Of a DNA stretch of 64,000 nt, positions 8,833-16,373 are shown in pieces. Location of the stretch: assembly GCF_000378605.1 (NCBI RefSeq), contig NZ_KB905155.1, positions 930,001-994,000 of the forward strand, in the 5' to 3' direction. Within the stretch, counting starts at the first letter, position 1. Each line of letters begins with the position of its first letter. Made by a program: the position numbers and the translations under genes. The notes beneath the pieces were generated by a model, which was not told the DNA's origin, made no database searches, and was given only the letters and a program-made list of their open reading frames with translations. The stretch comes from Thioalkalivibrio sp. ALJ21. GTDB lineage: Bacteria; Pseudomonadota; Gammaproteobacteria; Ectothiorhodospirales; Ectothiorhodospiraceae.

Positions 8833-9477
8833 ATGAGCACCACCGACCACCGCCACACCCGCCGCGACTACACCCAGGGCGAACTCCACCGCCGCGACCT
8901 GCTCGACAACCCCCTGACCCTGCTCGACCGCTGGCTGGTCGACGCGCGCGAGGCCGGAAACCCGGACCCCACCGCGATGATCCTCGCCACGGCCGACGCC
9001 GACGGCCAGCCCTCCGCGCGCACGGTTCTGCTCAAACATGTGGAGGGCGAAGACCTCTGCTGGTACACCGACTCCCGCAGCCGCAAGGGCCAGGACCTCA
9101 CCGAGAACCCGCGCGCAGCCCTCCTGTTTTACTGGCCCGAGACCGAGCGCCAAATCCGCGTCGAAGGCAGCGTAACCGCCCTGCCCGGCGAGGCCGCCGA
9201 CGAATACTTTGCCCAGCGCCCGCGCGCCAGCCAGCTGGCCGCAGCCGCCTCCATCCAGAGCCAGCCCATCGGCACCCGCGCCGAGCTCGAGGCCCGCGTC
9301 CAGACGCTGGAAAAGCAGTACCCCGAAGGCGCGATCCCCCGCGATCCCGCCTGGATCGGCTACCGCCTGCAGCCCGAGCTGTTCGAATTCTGGCAGGGGC
9401 GCGCCGGCCGCCTCCACGACCGCTTCCAGTACCACCGGGCGGACAATGGCTGGCACATCACTCGCCTGATGCCCTGA
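8833..9477 (+). CDS. pdxH: Pyridoxamine 5'-phosphate oxidase
   Basis: This 214-residue FMN enzyme oxidises pyridoxine or pyridoxamine 5'-phosphate to pyridoxal 5'-phosphate. Typical features are PSARTVLLKHV (FMN contacts), NPRAALLFYWPETERQIRVEG, and the C-terminal family signature FEFWQGRAGRLHDRFQY. The length is normal. It is a single gene just upstream of tRNA-Ser(CGA). Confidence 0.97.
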   Translation: MSTTDHRHTRRDYTQGELHRRDLLDNPLTLLDRWLVDAREAGNPDPTAMILATADADGQPSARTVLLKHVEGEDLCWYTDSRSRKGQDLTENPRAALLFYWPETERQIRVEGSVTALPGEAADEYFAQRPRASQLAAAASIQSQPIGTRAELEARVQTLEKQYPEGAIPRDPAWIGYRLQPELFEFWQGRAGRLHDRFQYHRADNGWHITRLMP

Positions 9478-9555
9478 CGCGCTACCGCAACGTCCTCCGA
9501 ATCTGCTAGGATTCGCTCCGCCGTCGCGGCTCGACCCCGCACGGTAAAGCAATTC

Positions 9556-9646
<91 letters not shown>

Positions 9647-9682
9647 ATTCAAAGACTTGCGATCCGGCCAGACCGGGGGCCC

Positions 9683-9719
9683 TGGGACACCGGGGCGCGT
9701 TTGGGACAATCCTGGGACA
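9683..9719 (+). repeat. Left-end TGGGACA repeats, putative integrase arm sites
   Basis: Three copies of TGGGACA lie at 9683, 9702 and 9713, in the same orientation, between attL and the integrase start. A matching triplet is found at the right end (47641-47668). Tyrosine integrases bind short arm sites of this kind beside the core, so this is the expected position. Confidence 0.55.
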
Positions 9720-9724
9720 CCGCG

Positions 9725-10726
9725 ATGGCAACGATAGAGAAGCGAGGCAAGACCTGGCGGGCGAAGATTCGCCGCCGAGGGTTCCCGGCGATCAGCCGCA
9801 CGTTCGACACCCGATCCCAGGCGCAGCAATGGGCACGCCGGGAAGAGACCCGCATCGACCGGGACGAATGGGACGACCCAGGCGAGGCCCGGACCACCAC
9901 CCTGCGCGAAGCGTTGGAGCGGTACCTCCGCGAAGTAACCCCCCGCAAGCGCGGCGCGCGCCAGGAGACCCTGCGGATTCAGGCCTGGATGCGCCACCCC
10001 CTAGCCGACCGCCCCCTCAGCCGCATCCGCAGCGCAGACCTTGCGGAGTACCGGGATGCCCGCCTAGAGGACGGCGTGAGCGGGCAGACGGTACGGAACG
10101 ACCTGATCCCGATAAGCCACCTCTTCAACACCGCCCGCCGGGAATGGGGCATGACCGGCCTGCGGAACCCGGTAGAGGACGTGGCGAAGCCCGCCCCCAG
10201 CCGCGCGCGGGACCGGCGCCTGCGCCCGGGGGAGGAAGAGGCCCTGCTGGCGGCCGCCCCCACCACCGAATGGCGGGCCTTGATTACCCTGGCCCTTGAG
10301 ACCGCCGCCCGCCGCAGCGAGCTACTCCGCCTGACATGGGACCGGATCGACACGAAGGCCCGCGTGGCGCACTTGACCGATACCAAGAACGGAGAGGACC
10401 GGCGCGTGCCCTTGAGCCCCCGCGCGCTGGAGGCCCTGCAGGAACTACGGGCCGGGCCCCGGCAAATCGACGGGCGCCTGTTCGACTTGAGCCTGGACGA
10501 CCACAGCAACCGCTGGCGGGCCCTACGCAAGCGGGCCGGCATAGAGGACGTGCGCTTTCACGACTTGAGGCACGAAGGCACCAGCCGCCTGGTGGAGTGC
10601 GGCCTGTTCAACAGCGCCGAGGTAGCCGCGATCACCGGCCACAAGACGATGGTGATGCTTCGCCGGTATTACCACGCAGACGCCGCCCTGCTGGCGGATC
10701 GCATGGGCAAGGCGGGGAAAGGATAG
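9725..10726 (+). CDS. int: Tyrosine-family site-specific integrase
   Basis: From the ATG at 9725 the protein has 333 residues. It has an N-terminal arm-binding-like region (IEKRGKTWRAKIRRRG), a core-binding domain and the catalytic domain. Catalytic residues are visible: Arg in TAARRSELL, HDLRH (His-x-x-Arg), GHKTMVMLRRYYH with the final Tyr nucleophile. It is transcribed away from attL and is the only recombinase in the element. The open frame extends upstream into the tRNA, but the ATG at 9725 is the sensible start. Confidence 0.95.
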   Translation: MATIEKRGKTWRAKIRRRGFPAISRTFDTRSQAQQWARREETRIDRDEWDDPGEARTTTLREALERYLREVTPRKRGARQETLRIQAWMRHPLADRPLSRIRSADLAEYRDARLEDGVSGQTVRNDLIPISHLFNTARREWGMTGLRNPVEDVAKPAPSRARDRRLRPGEEEALLAAAPTTEWRALITLALETAARRSELLRLTWDRIDTKARVAHLTDTKNGEDRRVPLSPRALEALQELRAGPRQIDGRLFDLSLDDHSNRWRALRKRAGIEDVRFHDLRHEGTSRLVECGLFNSAEVAAITGHKTMVMLRRYYHADAALLADRMGKAGKG

Positions 10727-11230
10727 GAGACGGCGCAGAGCCCGGTGTCCATTACCCGGTTAAAGGGAACGGACCCCACGCCATCCGGTGGTGCGCTTTG
10801 CCTTTTAAGCCTCGGTCAGATGCCTGTCGCTGCCCGTTCTGCATCGGTTCACCGGCCCGCCGCCCCCGTTCGCTACCCCTTCAGAGGGGGCCGCTTCCGC
10901 GCGGCTCGGCTCGCTACTAAGTTCTTGCCCGGTTAGCGTCTTCTGTTCGTCAGCTTTCCAGCATCTTCGGGGCCCGGTCACCGGCACCCCAAAGCACACC
11001 CCGCATGGAGCGGATAAAGGTGGATGGCGCGGGCCGGGCGCAACCTTAGCAGGGTACATCTGCGACAGGCACTCGACCCGAACCCAACGCCATCCGGTCC
11101 CGGTAGCCTTGTCGCTTCCCGCCCGCGCCTGGCTGCGAACCCCAGTTACACGGATTGCTCTAGAAACAACGCTGCGGGCAAGGCTACCGGCCGCATGCCG
11201 CGAGGCAAGGCCCCCGAAGGGGCCGCCATT
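10727..11230. other. 504-bp gap between convergent integrase and lytic/recombination operon
   Basis: No convincing gene was found on either strand. Short GC-rich dyads occur, and the phrase ACGCCATCCGGT appears twice (near 10778 and 11088). It probably holds the 3' ends and terminators of the two converging transcripts, but no clear U-tailed hairpin was identified. Confidence 0.4.
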
Positions 11231-11767
11231 CTAGGTCCGCTTCGCGCGATAGGCGAGCAAGCGGTGGAACTCCAGCGGGTCCGTGTGATGGTAGACGTAC
11301 CGCAGCGGGTGGTTCCGGTTCGGACGCCAGCCGACCCACAGGAGACGCTCGGGCCGCAGATCGATGTGGAGCATAGCCCGATCCCCTTCCGTTCCCGAGT
11401 ACATCTGGTCGGTGTAGATTCCCACCGCGCCCACATCCGGGTGCCGCTGGAACGCAGCCCAGGCATCCCACACGAAGGCCCAGTCCATGTAGAGATCGAT
11501 GGCATCCGAGAGCGCCGGATTCCGCCCCTCGATAGAGTGCCGAGACCGGCCGCTCGGGCGCCAATGCCCGCCCACCAGCGGGTGCGGGTCCATCCGGTGC
11601 GTCGACGGCAGCGATTGCCGAACTTCCGAAACCAGGAGGATGAGGCCCGCGTCCTGGTATTCCAGCGGGCCCCCTTCCTCTTCCCCCCTCGGCCATTCCC
11701 AGGGGGAGAAATACGGGACTTGATCCCAGTCCAGATCGGAGGCCGGGAACCCCTTGTGGGCGCTCAT
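11231..11767 (-). CDS. M15-like peptidase, candidate endolysin
   Basis: The 178-residue protein starts at the ATG at 11767, overlapping the excisionase stop by 4 bases. Near residue 80 it has SRHSIEG and then LSDAIDL, and later LHIDLRPERLLWVGW. Together these resemble the Zn-binding S-x-H ... A-x-D ... H-x-D pattern of M15 D-Ala-D-Ala/L-Ala-D-Glu peptidases, with a longer loop between the first His and the Asp. No other lysis enzyme is visible in the prophage, which supports an endolysin role. The location, last in the leftward early operon, is unusual for a lysin. No signal peptide is seen. Confidence 0.45.
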   Translation of the reverse strand: MSAHKGFPASDLDWDQVPYFSPWEWPRGEEEGGPLEYQDAGLILLVSEVRQSLPSTHRMDPHPLVGGHWRPSGRSRHSIEGRNPALSDAIDLYMDWAFVWDAWAAFQRHPDVGAVGIYTDQMYSGTEGDRAMLHIDLRPERLLWVGWRPNRNHPLRYVYHHTDPLEFHRLLAYRAKRT

Positions 11768-11958
11768 TGCCGCCGGCCTTCGGACGCTTCGCGGGCCTGG
11801 CGTTCCAGCCATGCGTCGAAGTCCTCGCGGCGCCAGGCGCAGCGGCGCCCGATACGGAACGGGGCCGGGATTCCACCCCGGCGGATCAGGCCGCGCACCG
11901 CCGCCACGGACTTGTCCAGGCGGGCGGCCACGTCTTCGGAGTACAGGACATCAGCCAT
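11764..11958 (-). CDS. xis: Excisionase / AlpA-like DNA-binding protein
   Basis: From the ATG at 11958 this 64-residue protein is a MerR/AlpA-type winged helix: YSEDVAARLDKSVAAVRGLIRRGGIPAPFRIGRRCAWRREDFDAWL. The form is typical of prophage excisionases that bind arm DNA and direct integrase to excision. It lies second from the end of the leftward operon. Overlapping stops and starts on both sides imply translational coupling. A purely regulatory AlpA role is the alternative. Confidence 0.75.
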   Translation of the reverse strand: MADVLYSEDVAARLDKSVAAVRGLIRRGGIPAPFRIGRRCAWRREDFDAWLERQAREASEGRRQ

Positions 11959-12205
11959 TGCAGTTTTCCTCGTTGAACAGTTCAGGATGGTAGTGGCGCA
12001 GCACGCGCTCGCACGCTTCGGAGCGCACCCAATACACGACCGAGCGCCGCAAGGTTTCACGCGAGGCCGCGACCGCTGCCCGCGCGTCTTCATCCGGCAT
12101 ACCTTCCGGCGGGACGAACCCGACCACCCGCAGGCGGCCGGGGTAGGCAGAGCGGGCCGCCTGCAGTAGCGCGGCCGCGACCAGGCGGCGAAGGCGGGCG
12201 ATCAT
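11951..12205 (-). CDS. Small phage protein of unknown function
   Basis: The 84 residues are Arg/Ala-rich and probably helical (MIARLRRLVAAALLQAARSAYPGRLRVVGFVPP). The start overlaps the bet stop by 4 bases and the end overlaps the excisionase start by 8 bases, so it belongs to the same leftward operon. No family was recognised. Confidence 0.6.
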   Translation of the reverse strand: MIARLRRLVAAALLQAARSAYPGRLRVVGFVPPEGMPDEDARAAVAASRETLRRSVVYWVRSEACERVLRHYHPELFNEENCNG

Positions 12206-13023
12206 GCCCGCCCCCCCTCTTCCGCCCCGTCCATTTCGGACAGGAACTCGGGATCGACCTCGGCCGCTTCGGGTTCCGCTTCCGGTTCGGGCTCGGATTC
12301 GGCGCCGGCCGCGACCGGCTCCGCCTGGCGTTCCGACAGCTTCGCCTTGAGGCCCGCGACACCGGCCGTGGCCTGGCTGGGCGCCTGGTGTTCCAGGGCC
12401 GCGCCCGAATGCCCGAGGGCCGGGGCTTCGGAGCGCGCCGCCTCGCCTTCGATAATTCGGCTGGCCTCGTCCTGGTCGTAGATACCGGAGAAGCCGAAGG
12501 CGACGCGGGCGCCCTGGATCAGCGCCTTGTGGCGCAGAAACCGCTTAGTGTGGGTTTGCCAGGGGCCCGAGATCGGGTTGCCCCCGTTCCGGCTCCGCAT
12601 GGGCGGGCGGTACACCTCGTCCAGGTATTCGCGCACCACAATCGGATGGGTCCGGTCCTTGCGATAGATCGCGACCTCGCACCATTCGGGGCACCGCTTG
12701 CCGCCTTCCGGTTCGGCCATTTCATCGGACCACCGGAACTCCAGGCCATCCATCGCCTTGTGGTCGTTGATGATTCGGGACCACCCGTCGACCGAGACCA
12801 CCGGGATGATGCCGTCGCGGTCTTGGAAGGCGAACACTTCCTTAGTGAACGGGTTGAGCCCGTACTGGTCCGCGACGATCAGCAGCGCCGCCATCTGCTC
12901 GTTAGTAGGCGCCGAGCCGTCGCGCTGGCGGAACGCCGTGGCCTTCAGCGTTTGCCACATCTTCTCCGGTTCCATGTTGAACCGTTCCGCGAACTTCTGG
13001 ACTAGCTTTTTCCCATCGGACAT
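12202..13023 (-). CDS. bet: Bet-type single-strand annealing recombinase (RecT superfamily)
   Basis: This 273-residue protein, starting at the ATG at 13023, matches lambda Bet-like proteins. It has MEPEKMWQTLKATAFRQ, DQYGLNPFTKEVFAFQDR, VVSVDGWSRIIN, and HKALIQGARVAFGFSGIYDQDEA. It anneals single-stranded DNA and would partner the adjacent YqaJ nuclease in phage recombination and genome concatemer formation. The last 70 residues are an acidic, low-complexity tail (repeated EPEPEAEPEA). It is 2 bases from its nuclease gene. Confidence 0.92.
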   Translation of the reverse strand: MSDGKKLVQKFAERFNMEPEKMWQTLKATAFRQRDGSAPTNEQMAALLIVADQYGLNPFTKEVFAFQDRDGIIPVVSVDGWSRIINDHKAMDGLEFRWSDEMAEPEGGKRCPEWCEVAIYRKDRTHPIVVREYLDEVYRPPMRSRNGGNPISGPWQTHTKRFLRHKALIQGARVAFGFSGIYDQDEASRIIEGEAARSEAPALGHSGAALEHQAPSQATAGVAGLKAKLSERQAEPVAAGAESEPEPEAEPEAAEVDPEFLSEMDGAEEGGRA

Positions 13024-13025
13024 GA

Positions 13026-13952
13026 CTATTCCCCCGCCTTCTTGTTGAACCGGAAATCGACGTACTCGGACGGTTCGACCTCGTAGCCCTTGCGCTTCAC
13101 GACCTTGCGCACGAACCCGCCGCCGCCCGGCAGCGTGGCGACCGAGGCCGCCCCCGCCATTGCCTGCAGATGCGCCCGAGCGCCATCCACCACCGCCTGG
13201 TATTGCTTCGCTTGCGCCTGGGCATCCCACATGACCTCGGCCCACCGCTGGGCATCGTCGCCAAGCGCCACCGTTTCGCCGTTGGTGCCCGGGTACACCC
13301 GCCGCAGCACTTCGGCCGCGCGCTTGTGTTCGGGATCCACCGGCGGCGGCGTGCCCGCTTCAACCCGGCTCCAGAACTCGGCGCCCGCGTTGAGCAGGAT
13401 TTGATCCATTTCGGGATCGCGCTCGACGGTATAGATGCGCAGTTCCGAGCCCCCGATCAGCGCAGCCACGTCCCACACCGGCATGTCCAGCACCAGCATG
13501 TAATGGCAGACCTGGGGCAAGTAGTAGGAGGCCACCTCGTCGGTACCGTCCGGGCCCCACAGATGGGACATGCGCAGCGAGACGTTCTTGATCTCGACCC
13601 CGCGCTTCTCCCCCACGACCCGGCGGTCGATATTGGCGAGCATGTACGGGGCCTGTTCCAGCGCGTGCTGCACGTTCGAGCGTTGCACCTTGCGGCCCGT
13701 CCGCTTCGCGTAGCCCTCGGCAATCGGGTCTTCGAGGATGGAGCCCCAAAAGCGCGGCCCCAGATCTTCATCTTCGGCGTCTTCGCGCGGCTGGTACCCG
13801 TGCTCTTCAGCCAGATCGGGCCGCTTGTCGTAGAAGACATCGATGGCCTGTTTCCAGGGATCGAGCCCCAGGATGGCCGCCATGTCGGAGCCCCCGATGC
13901 CCGCCCGGCGGGCCTCGAGGAACGCGGCGCGTTCAGCAGCGGCGGCGCTCAT
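13026..13952 (-). CDS. YqaJ-family viral recombinase (lambda Exo-like 5'-3' exonuclease)
   Basis: The 308-residue protein starts at the ATG at 13952. It has the YqaJ layout: RRAGIGGSDMAAILG near the N-terminus, FWGSILEDPIAEGYAKRTG, then the PD-(D/E)xK core NIDRRV...GVEIKNV and the QVCHYMLVL segment. It resects double-stranded ends so that Bet can load. It is co-transcribed with bet and the small gene upstream, with which it overlaps by 4 bases. Confidence 0.9.
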   Translation of the reverse strand: MSAAAAERAAFLEARRAGIGGSDMAAILGLDPWKQAIDVFYDKRPDLAEEHGYQPREDAEDEDLGPRFWGSILEDPIAEGYAKRTGRKVQRSNVQHALEQAPYMLANIDRRVVGEKRGVEIKNVSLRMSHLWGPDGTDEVASYYLPQVCHYMLVLDMPVWDVAALIGGSELRIYTVERDPEMDQILLNAGAEFWSRVEAGTPPPVDPEHKRAAEVLRRVYPGTNGETVALGDDAQRWAEVMWDAQAQAKQYQAVVDGARAHLQAMAGAASVATLPGGGGFVRKVVKRKGYEVEPSEYVDFRFNKKAGE

Positions 13953-14146
13953 TTCGCACCCCCGGCCTGGACGACGGACAGGCGACGGACACCCGCCGGC
14001 GTTTCTTTCGGGTCCAGCCGGTACACCGACCGACCGCCCTGCGACACCATGCGGAGATCGCACCCCGCCGCGTCGGCCATTTCACGCAGCACCCGTAAAG
14101 GAGTGCTGGACGGCAGGCGAACCGTTACCTCGATATTCTGTTCCAT
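13949..14146 (-). CDS. Small phage protein, first gene of the leftward recombination operon
   Basis: The 65 residues (MEQNIEVTVRLPSSTPLRVLREMADAAG) have no recognised domain. The ATG at 14146 is preceded by CAAGCAAGGGGATCAAC. The same CAAGCAAGGGG leader appears before several small leftward genes near 29-31 kb. It is the first gene after the leftward early promoter. Confidence 0.65.
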   Translation of the reverse strand: MEQNIEVTVRLPSSTPLRVLREMADAAGCDLRMVSQGGRSVYRLDPKETPAGVRRLSVVQAGGAK

Positions 14147-14202
14147 GTTGATCCCCTTGCTTGCTTGTGACGTACACCAGCCGCTAACGGCCGGTGACGA
14201 CA

Positions 14203-14232
14203 AGTACAGCACAGGTGCATACCGAGGTGCAA
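14203..14232 (-). promoter_or_regulatory. Leftward early promoter with overlapping CI-type operator
   Basis: On the minus strand TTGCAC (14227-14232) and TGTACT (14203-14208) are separated by 18 bases. A degenerate copy of the CI operator, GTACAGC-ACA-GGTGCAT, lies at 14204-14220 and covers the -10. This fits repression of the recombination/excision operon in the lysogen. Confidence 0.55.
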
Positions 14233-14238
14233 GAGGGC

Positions 14239-14264
14239 AAAAAAAAGCCCCGCCAATGCGGGGC
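14239..14264 (-). terminator. Rho-independent terminator of cI
   Basis: Reading leftward, GGCCCCGC-ATTG-GCGGGGC forms a strong hairpin followed directly by eight T residues. It sits 25 bp after the cI stop and before the leftward early promoter, insulating the two units. Confidence 0.85.
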
Positions 14265-14288
14265 CGGTTTACAGCAGGCGGGGCCGGG

Positions 14289-14867
14289 TTACGCGACCAA
14301 CTGCGGCGAAGACCGTGTGCCCCCAATAAACACCACGCGGCGCAATTCCGACCGTGCGACCCAGCGGCGGGGCCCGCCGAGGGTCGGCATTAGCAGCACG
14401 CGGTCTTCGGTTTCGGAAAGCAGCGTATCGACCGACAGCGAACCGTCGACCTGTTCCACCAGCACATCCGCCCCGGGGGACGGATGCAGCGAGGGCGCCA
14501 TGATTAAGACCTCGCCGTCGCGGTAGCGCGGATCAAGATCGCTACCCACCACGCGCAGCGCAAAGGCCTGGGGATCGGTGCAGGGCACCTCTTCCAGGTA
14601 GCCCGTAGGCTTGTCCGTTATTGATTTGAGCGTGCCATACACCGGTATTCCCCTCCTGTTCGATTCCGCATCTTGCCCAAGAAACCAGGGGATCGGATAA
14701 CCAAGGGCCTCCGCGACGCGGGCCAGGTTCTCGACCGTGATGTGGCCGGTTTGAATCCACCCCGTGACGGCAGACGGAGACACCTCGGCCTCGCGAGCCA
14801 GCCAGCGCTGGCTTTTCCCGTTCTCTTCCAGCGCGCGGGAAATACGCGCCCCTACCTCTTCTTTCAT
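14289..14867 (-). CDS. CI-like repressor (XRE HTH plus S24-like domain, catalytic dyad not conserved)
   Basis: The 192-residue protein has an N-terminal HTH (SQRWLAREAEVSPSAVTGWIQTG, about residues 18-40) and a C-terminal LexA/S24-like fold from about residue 75 (GIPVYG...FALRVVGSDLDPRYRDGEVLIM). Where S24 proteins have GDSM/GDSL, this reads GSDL, so Asp replaces the nucleophilic Ser. The general-base Lys position (VKRL in relatives) reads VDTL. RecA-stimulated self-cleavage is therefore unlikely. A strong RBS (GGGGGAG) precedes the ATG, and the operator palindrome lies 25 bp upstream, between it and the divergent cro. Confidence 0.88.
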   Translation of the reverse strand: MKEEVGARISRALEENGKSQRWLAREAEVSPSAVTGWIQTGHITVENLARVAEALGYPIPWFLGQDAESNRRGIPVYGTLKSITDKPTGYLEEVPCTDPQAFALRVVGSDLDPRYRDGEVLIMAPSLHPSPGADVLVEQVDGSLSVDTLLSETEDRVLLMPTLGGPRRWVARSELRRVVFIGGTRSSPQLVA

Positions 14868-14891
14868 CGTTCTCCCCCGAGAAACCCCGGC

Positions 14892-14908
14892 GTACAGCAG
14901 GGCTGTAC
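14892..14908. promoter_or_regulatory. CI/Cro operator palindrome in the cI-cro switch
   Basis: GTACAGC-AGG-GCTGTAC is a perfect dyad with a 3-nt centre. Its right half overlaps a -35-like TGTACA (14904-14909). Seventeen bases later TATGGT (14927-14932) can serve as -10 for rightward early transcription. Half-site copies occur at 14204 and 31914-31920, also over promoter elements. Confidence 0.75.
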
Positions 14909-14969
14909 ATTAAGCCAAGGTTAAATTATGGTGTCACGACCATACAGCAGAGCGCAACACCTACGAGCC

Positions 14970-15182
14970 ATGATCAACGAACACGTCGACCAAGCGGTGG
15001 ATTTATTGGGGGGCCCGAGCCAGGCCGCAAAGGCGCTCGGCGTGTCCCCCTCGTTTATTTGCCAGATGCGCGACGGACTCAAAGCCGTTCCCGCGATTCG
15101 GGCGCTCCAGTTCGAGCGGGCCACGGCCGGCGCAGTACGCGCGGTGGACCTTTGCCCCGCCCTTGTTGAGGTGGCGGCATGA
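14970..15182 (+). CDS. cro: Cro/YdaS-like repressor
   Basis: The 70-residue product matches the Cro/YdaS-type HTH: DQAVDLLGGPSQAAKALGVSPSFICQMRDG, then the typical ending IRALQFERATAGAVRAVDLCP. It is the first gene rightward of the operator. The ATG at 14970 was chosen because the in-frame ATG at 14928 lies inside the proposed -10 box; an 84-residue form cannot be excluded. It overlaps the next gene by 4 bases. Confidence 0.8.
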   Translation: MINEHVDQAVDLLGGPSQAAKALGVSPSFICQMRDGLKAVPAIRALQFERATAGAVRAVDLCPALVEVAA

Positions 15183-16003
15183 GCCTGGACGCCACCGTAT
15201 GGGCATGGAATCAGCGCGTCGGCCGTAGCAGCGCGAAGCTAGTCCTGTTGAGCCTTGCCGACCGCGCGAACGACCAGGGCATCGCCTACCCCAGCATTGA
15301 CCGCCTCCGGTTTGATACAGAGCTCGACCGGAAGACGGTTATGCACAGCATAGGGTATCTGGAGCAACACGGCCTCATCAAAGCCGACAAGATGGCGGGT
15401 AAAGCGACACGGTACCACCTCCAAGGTGTTCAGGACCGCGCAGAGATCGCCGCAACCACCAGTCCCAAAAACGGGACCAGTCCCAAAATTGGGACCGGTA
15501 CCAAAAACGGGACCGCACCAGTCCCAAAAACGGGACCGGACCCGTCCCAAAATTGGGACACGAACCTATCAAGAACCTACCAAGAACCCCCCAATAAAGA
15601 ATCTGGCGCGCAGAAGGCGAGCCGGAAGTCGAGCAAGGCGCTCGACACTTCCGCCCTACCCGCAGACCTCAGCCCCGAGGTATGGGCCGACTTCCTACAG
15701 CACCGCAAAGCCCTCAAGGCACCGGTTAACCAGACCGTCGTGAACCGCATGGCCGCCGAGTTCCAGCGGGCACGCGAAGACGGCTGGGAACCGGACGACG
15801 CCCTGGGCGAAACGATGGCGGCCGGCTGGCGGGGATTGAAGGCGGACTACCTACGCAACCGCAGTAAGACCACAGGAGGCAAGCATGCAGCGAGCGGGAA
15901 ACCTAGCAGCAAGGGCAGCGCCATCGACCGGGTCCGGGCCGCCAACCGGCACCACGAACCCGACAGCGGACCCCGGACCATCCCAGGCGAGCGGGTTGGG
16001 TGA
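15179..16003 (+). CDS. Phage replication initiator, O-like, with winged-helix N-terminus
   Basis: Residues 1-95 form a helix-turn-helix replication domain (VLLSLADRANDQGIAYPSIDRLRFDTELDRKTV...YLEQHGLI). A linker at about residues 95-127 is encoded by five palindromic DNA repeats. The C-terminal region (about 155-220) may bind the helicase loader. This corresponds to lambda O, whose gene also contains the replication origin. It is followed by an overlapping P-like gene. Confidence 0.8.
   Translation: MSLDATVWAWNQRVGRSSAKLVLLSLADRANDQGIAYPSIDRLRFDTELDRKTVMHSIGYLEQHGLIKADKMAGKATRYHLQGVQDRAEIAATTSPKNGTSPKIGTGTKNGTAPVPKTGPDPSQNWDTNLSRTYQEPPNKESGAQKASRKSSKALDTSALPADLSPEVWADFLQHRKALKAPVNQTVVNRMAAEFQRAREDGWEPDDALGETMAAGWRGLKADYLRNRSKTTGGKHAASGKPSSKGSAIDRVRAANRHHEPDSGPRTIPGERVG
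15462..15559. repeat. Five palindromic iterons inside the O-like gene: predicted replication origin
   Basis: Five 16-bp units of the form GTCCCAAAA(AC/TT)GGGAC start at 15462, 15480, 15498, 15521 and 15544; the third has one change (GTACC). Spacings are 18, 18, 23 and 23 bp. Since 23 is not a multiple of 3, units four and five are read in different frames and encode different peptides. Selection is therefore on DNA. The arrangement mirrors lambda ori inside O. Confidence 0.8.
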
Positions 16004-16373
16004 GCGGCACATCAGCCGCTTGTGGGAACGCATGACGATGGCCTTTGGACACCGATGGACAAGCCAGTACGGGGAGGCAGACGACGGCACCTGGCTGCAC
16101 CGGCTACGCGACCTCACCCCGCAGCAAGTAGCGGCGGGAATCGAGGCAACCGAGACCAGTGGGGAAGACTGGCCGCCAACGTTGCCCGCCTTCCGCGCCC
16201 GATGCCTGGGGCGCCGGGGCGCCGAGTTCGGCCTCGACTACACGCCGGAGGTGTACCGCAAGGGCCCGCCGGAATCCGACCCCGCGCGGCTCTTGAGCAG
16301 CGACGAACGCAAAGAGCAACGCGAGGAAAACCTGCGCCGTTGGCGCGAACTTCGACAGAAGGTGGGGATATGA
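15885..16373 (+). CDS. P-like helicase loader
   Basis: The 162-residue protein has the core of phage replication P proteins: RLWERMTMAFGHRWTSQYGE...WLHRLRDLTPQQVAAGIEA...WPPTLPAFRARCLG. It would recruit the host DnaB helicase to the O-bound origin. The ATG at 15885 has an excellent AGGAGG eight bases upstream and overlaps the O-like gene by 119 bases in another frame. The first 40 residues are low-complexity, so an internal start is possible, but the Shine-Dalgarno favours this one. Confidence 0.75.
   Translation: MQRAGNLAARAAPSTGSGPPTGTTNPTADPGPSQASGLGERHISRLWERMTMAFGHRWTSQYGEADDGTWLHRLRDLTPQQVAAGIEATETSGEDWPPTLPAFRARCLGRRGAEFGLDYTPEVYRKGPPESDPARLLSSDERKEQREENLRRWRELRQKVGI

Noticed and set aside
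10727-11230. Possible small RNA or gene in the gap after integrase
   Set aside because: Open frames here lack RBS and family features, and no promoter-terminator pair of convincing strength was found.
11024-12169. A 381-codon plus-strand open frame near the left prophage end
   Set aside because: It runs antisense through the M15-like, excisionase and small genes, which have motifs and coupled starts. The protein is Arg/Pro-rich and shows no family.
14928-14969. Upstream ATG for the Cro-like protein
   Set aside because: It lies within the proposed -10 box of the rightward early promoter and would add residues not seen in Cro/YdaS proteins. It remains possible if the promoter lies further upstream.
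15462-15559. Possible short CRISPR array
   Set aside because: The repeats are 16-bp palindromes with 2-7 bp between them, inside a coding gene. There are no spacer-length gaps and no cas genes, so replication iterons explain them better.
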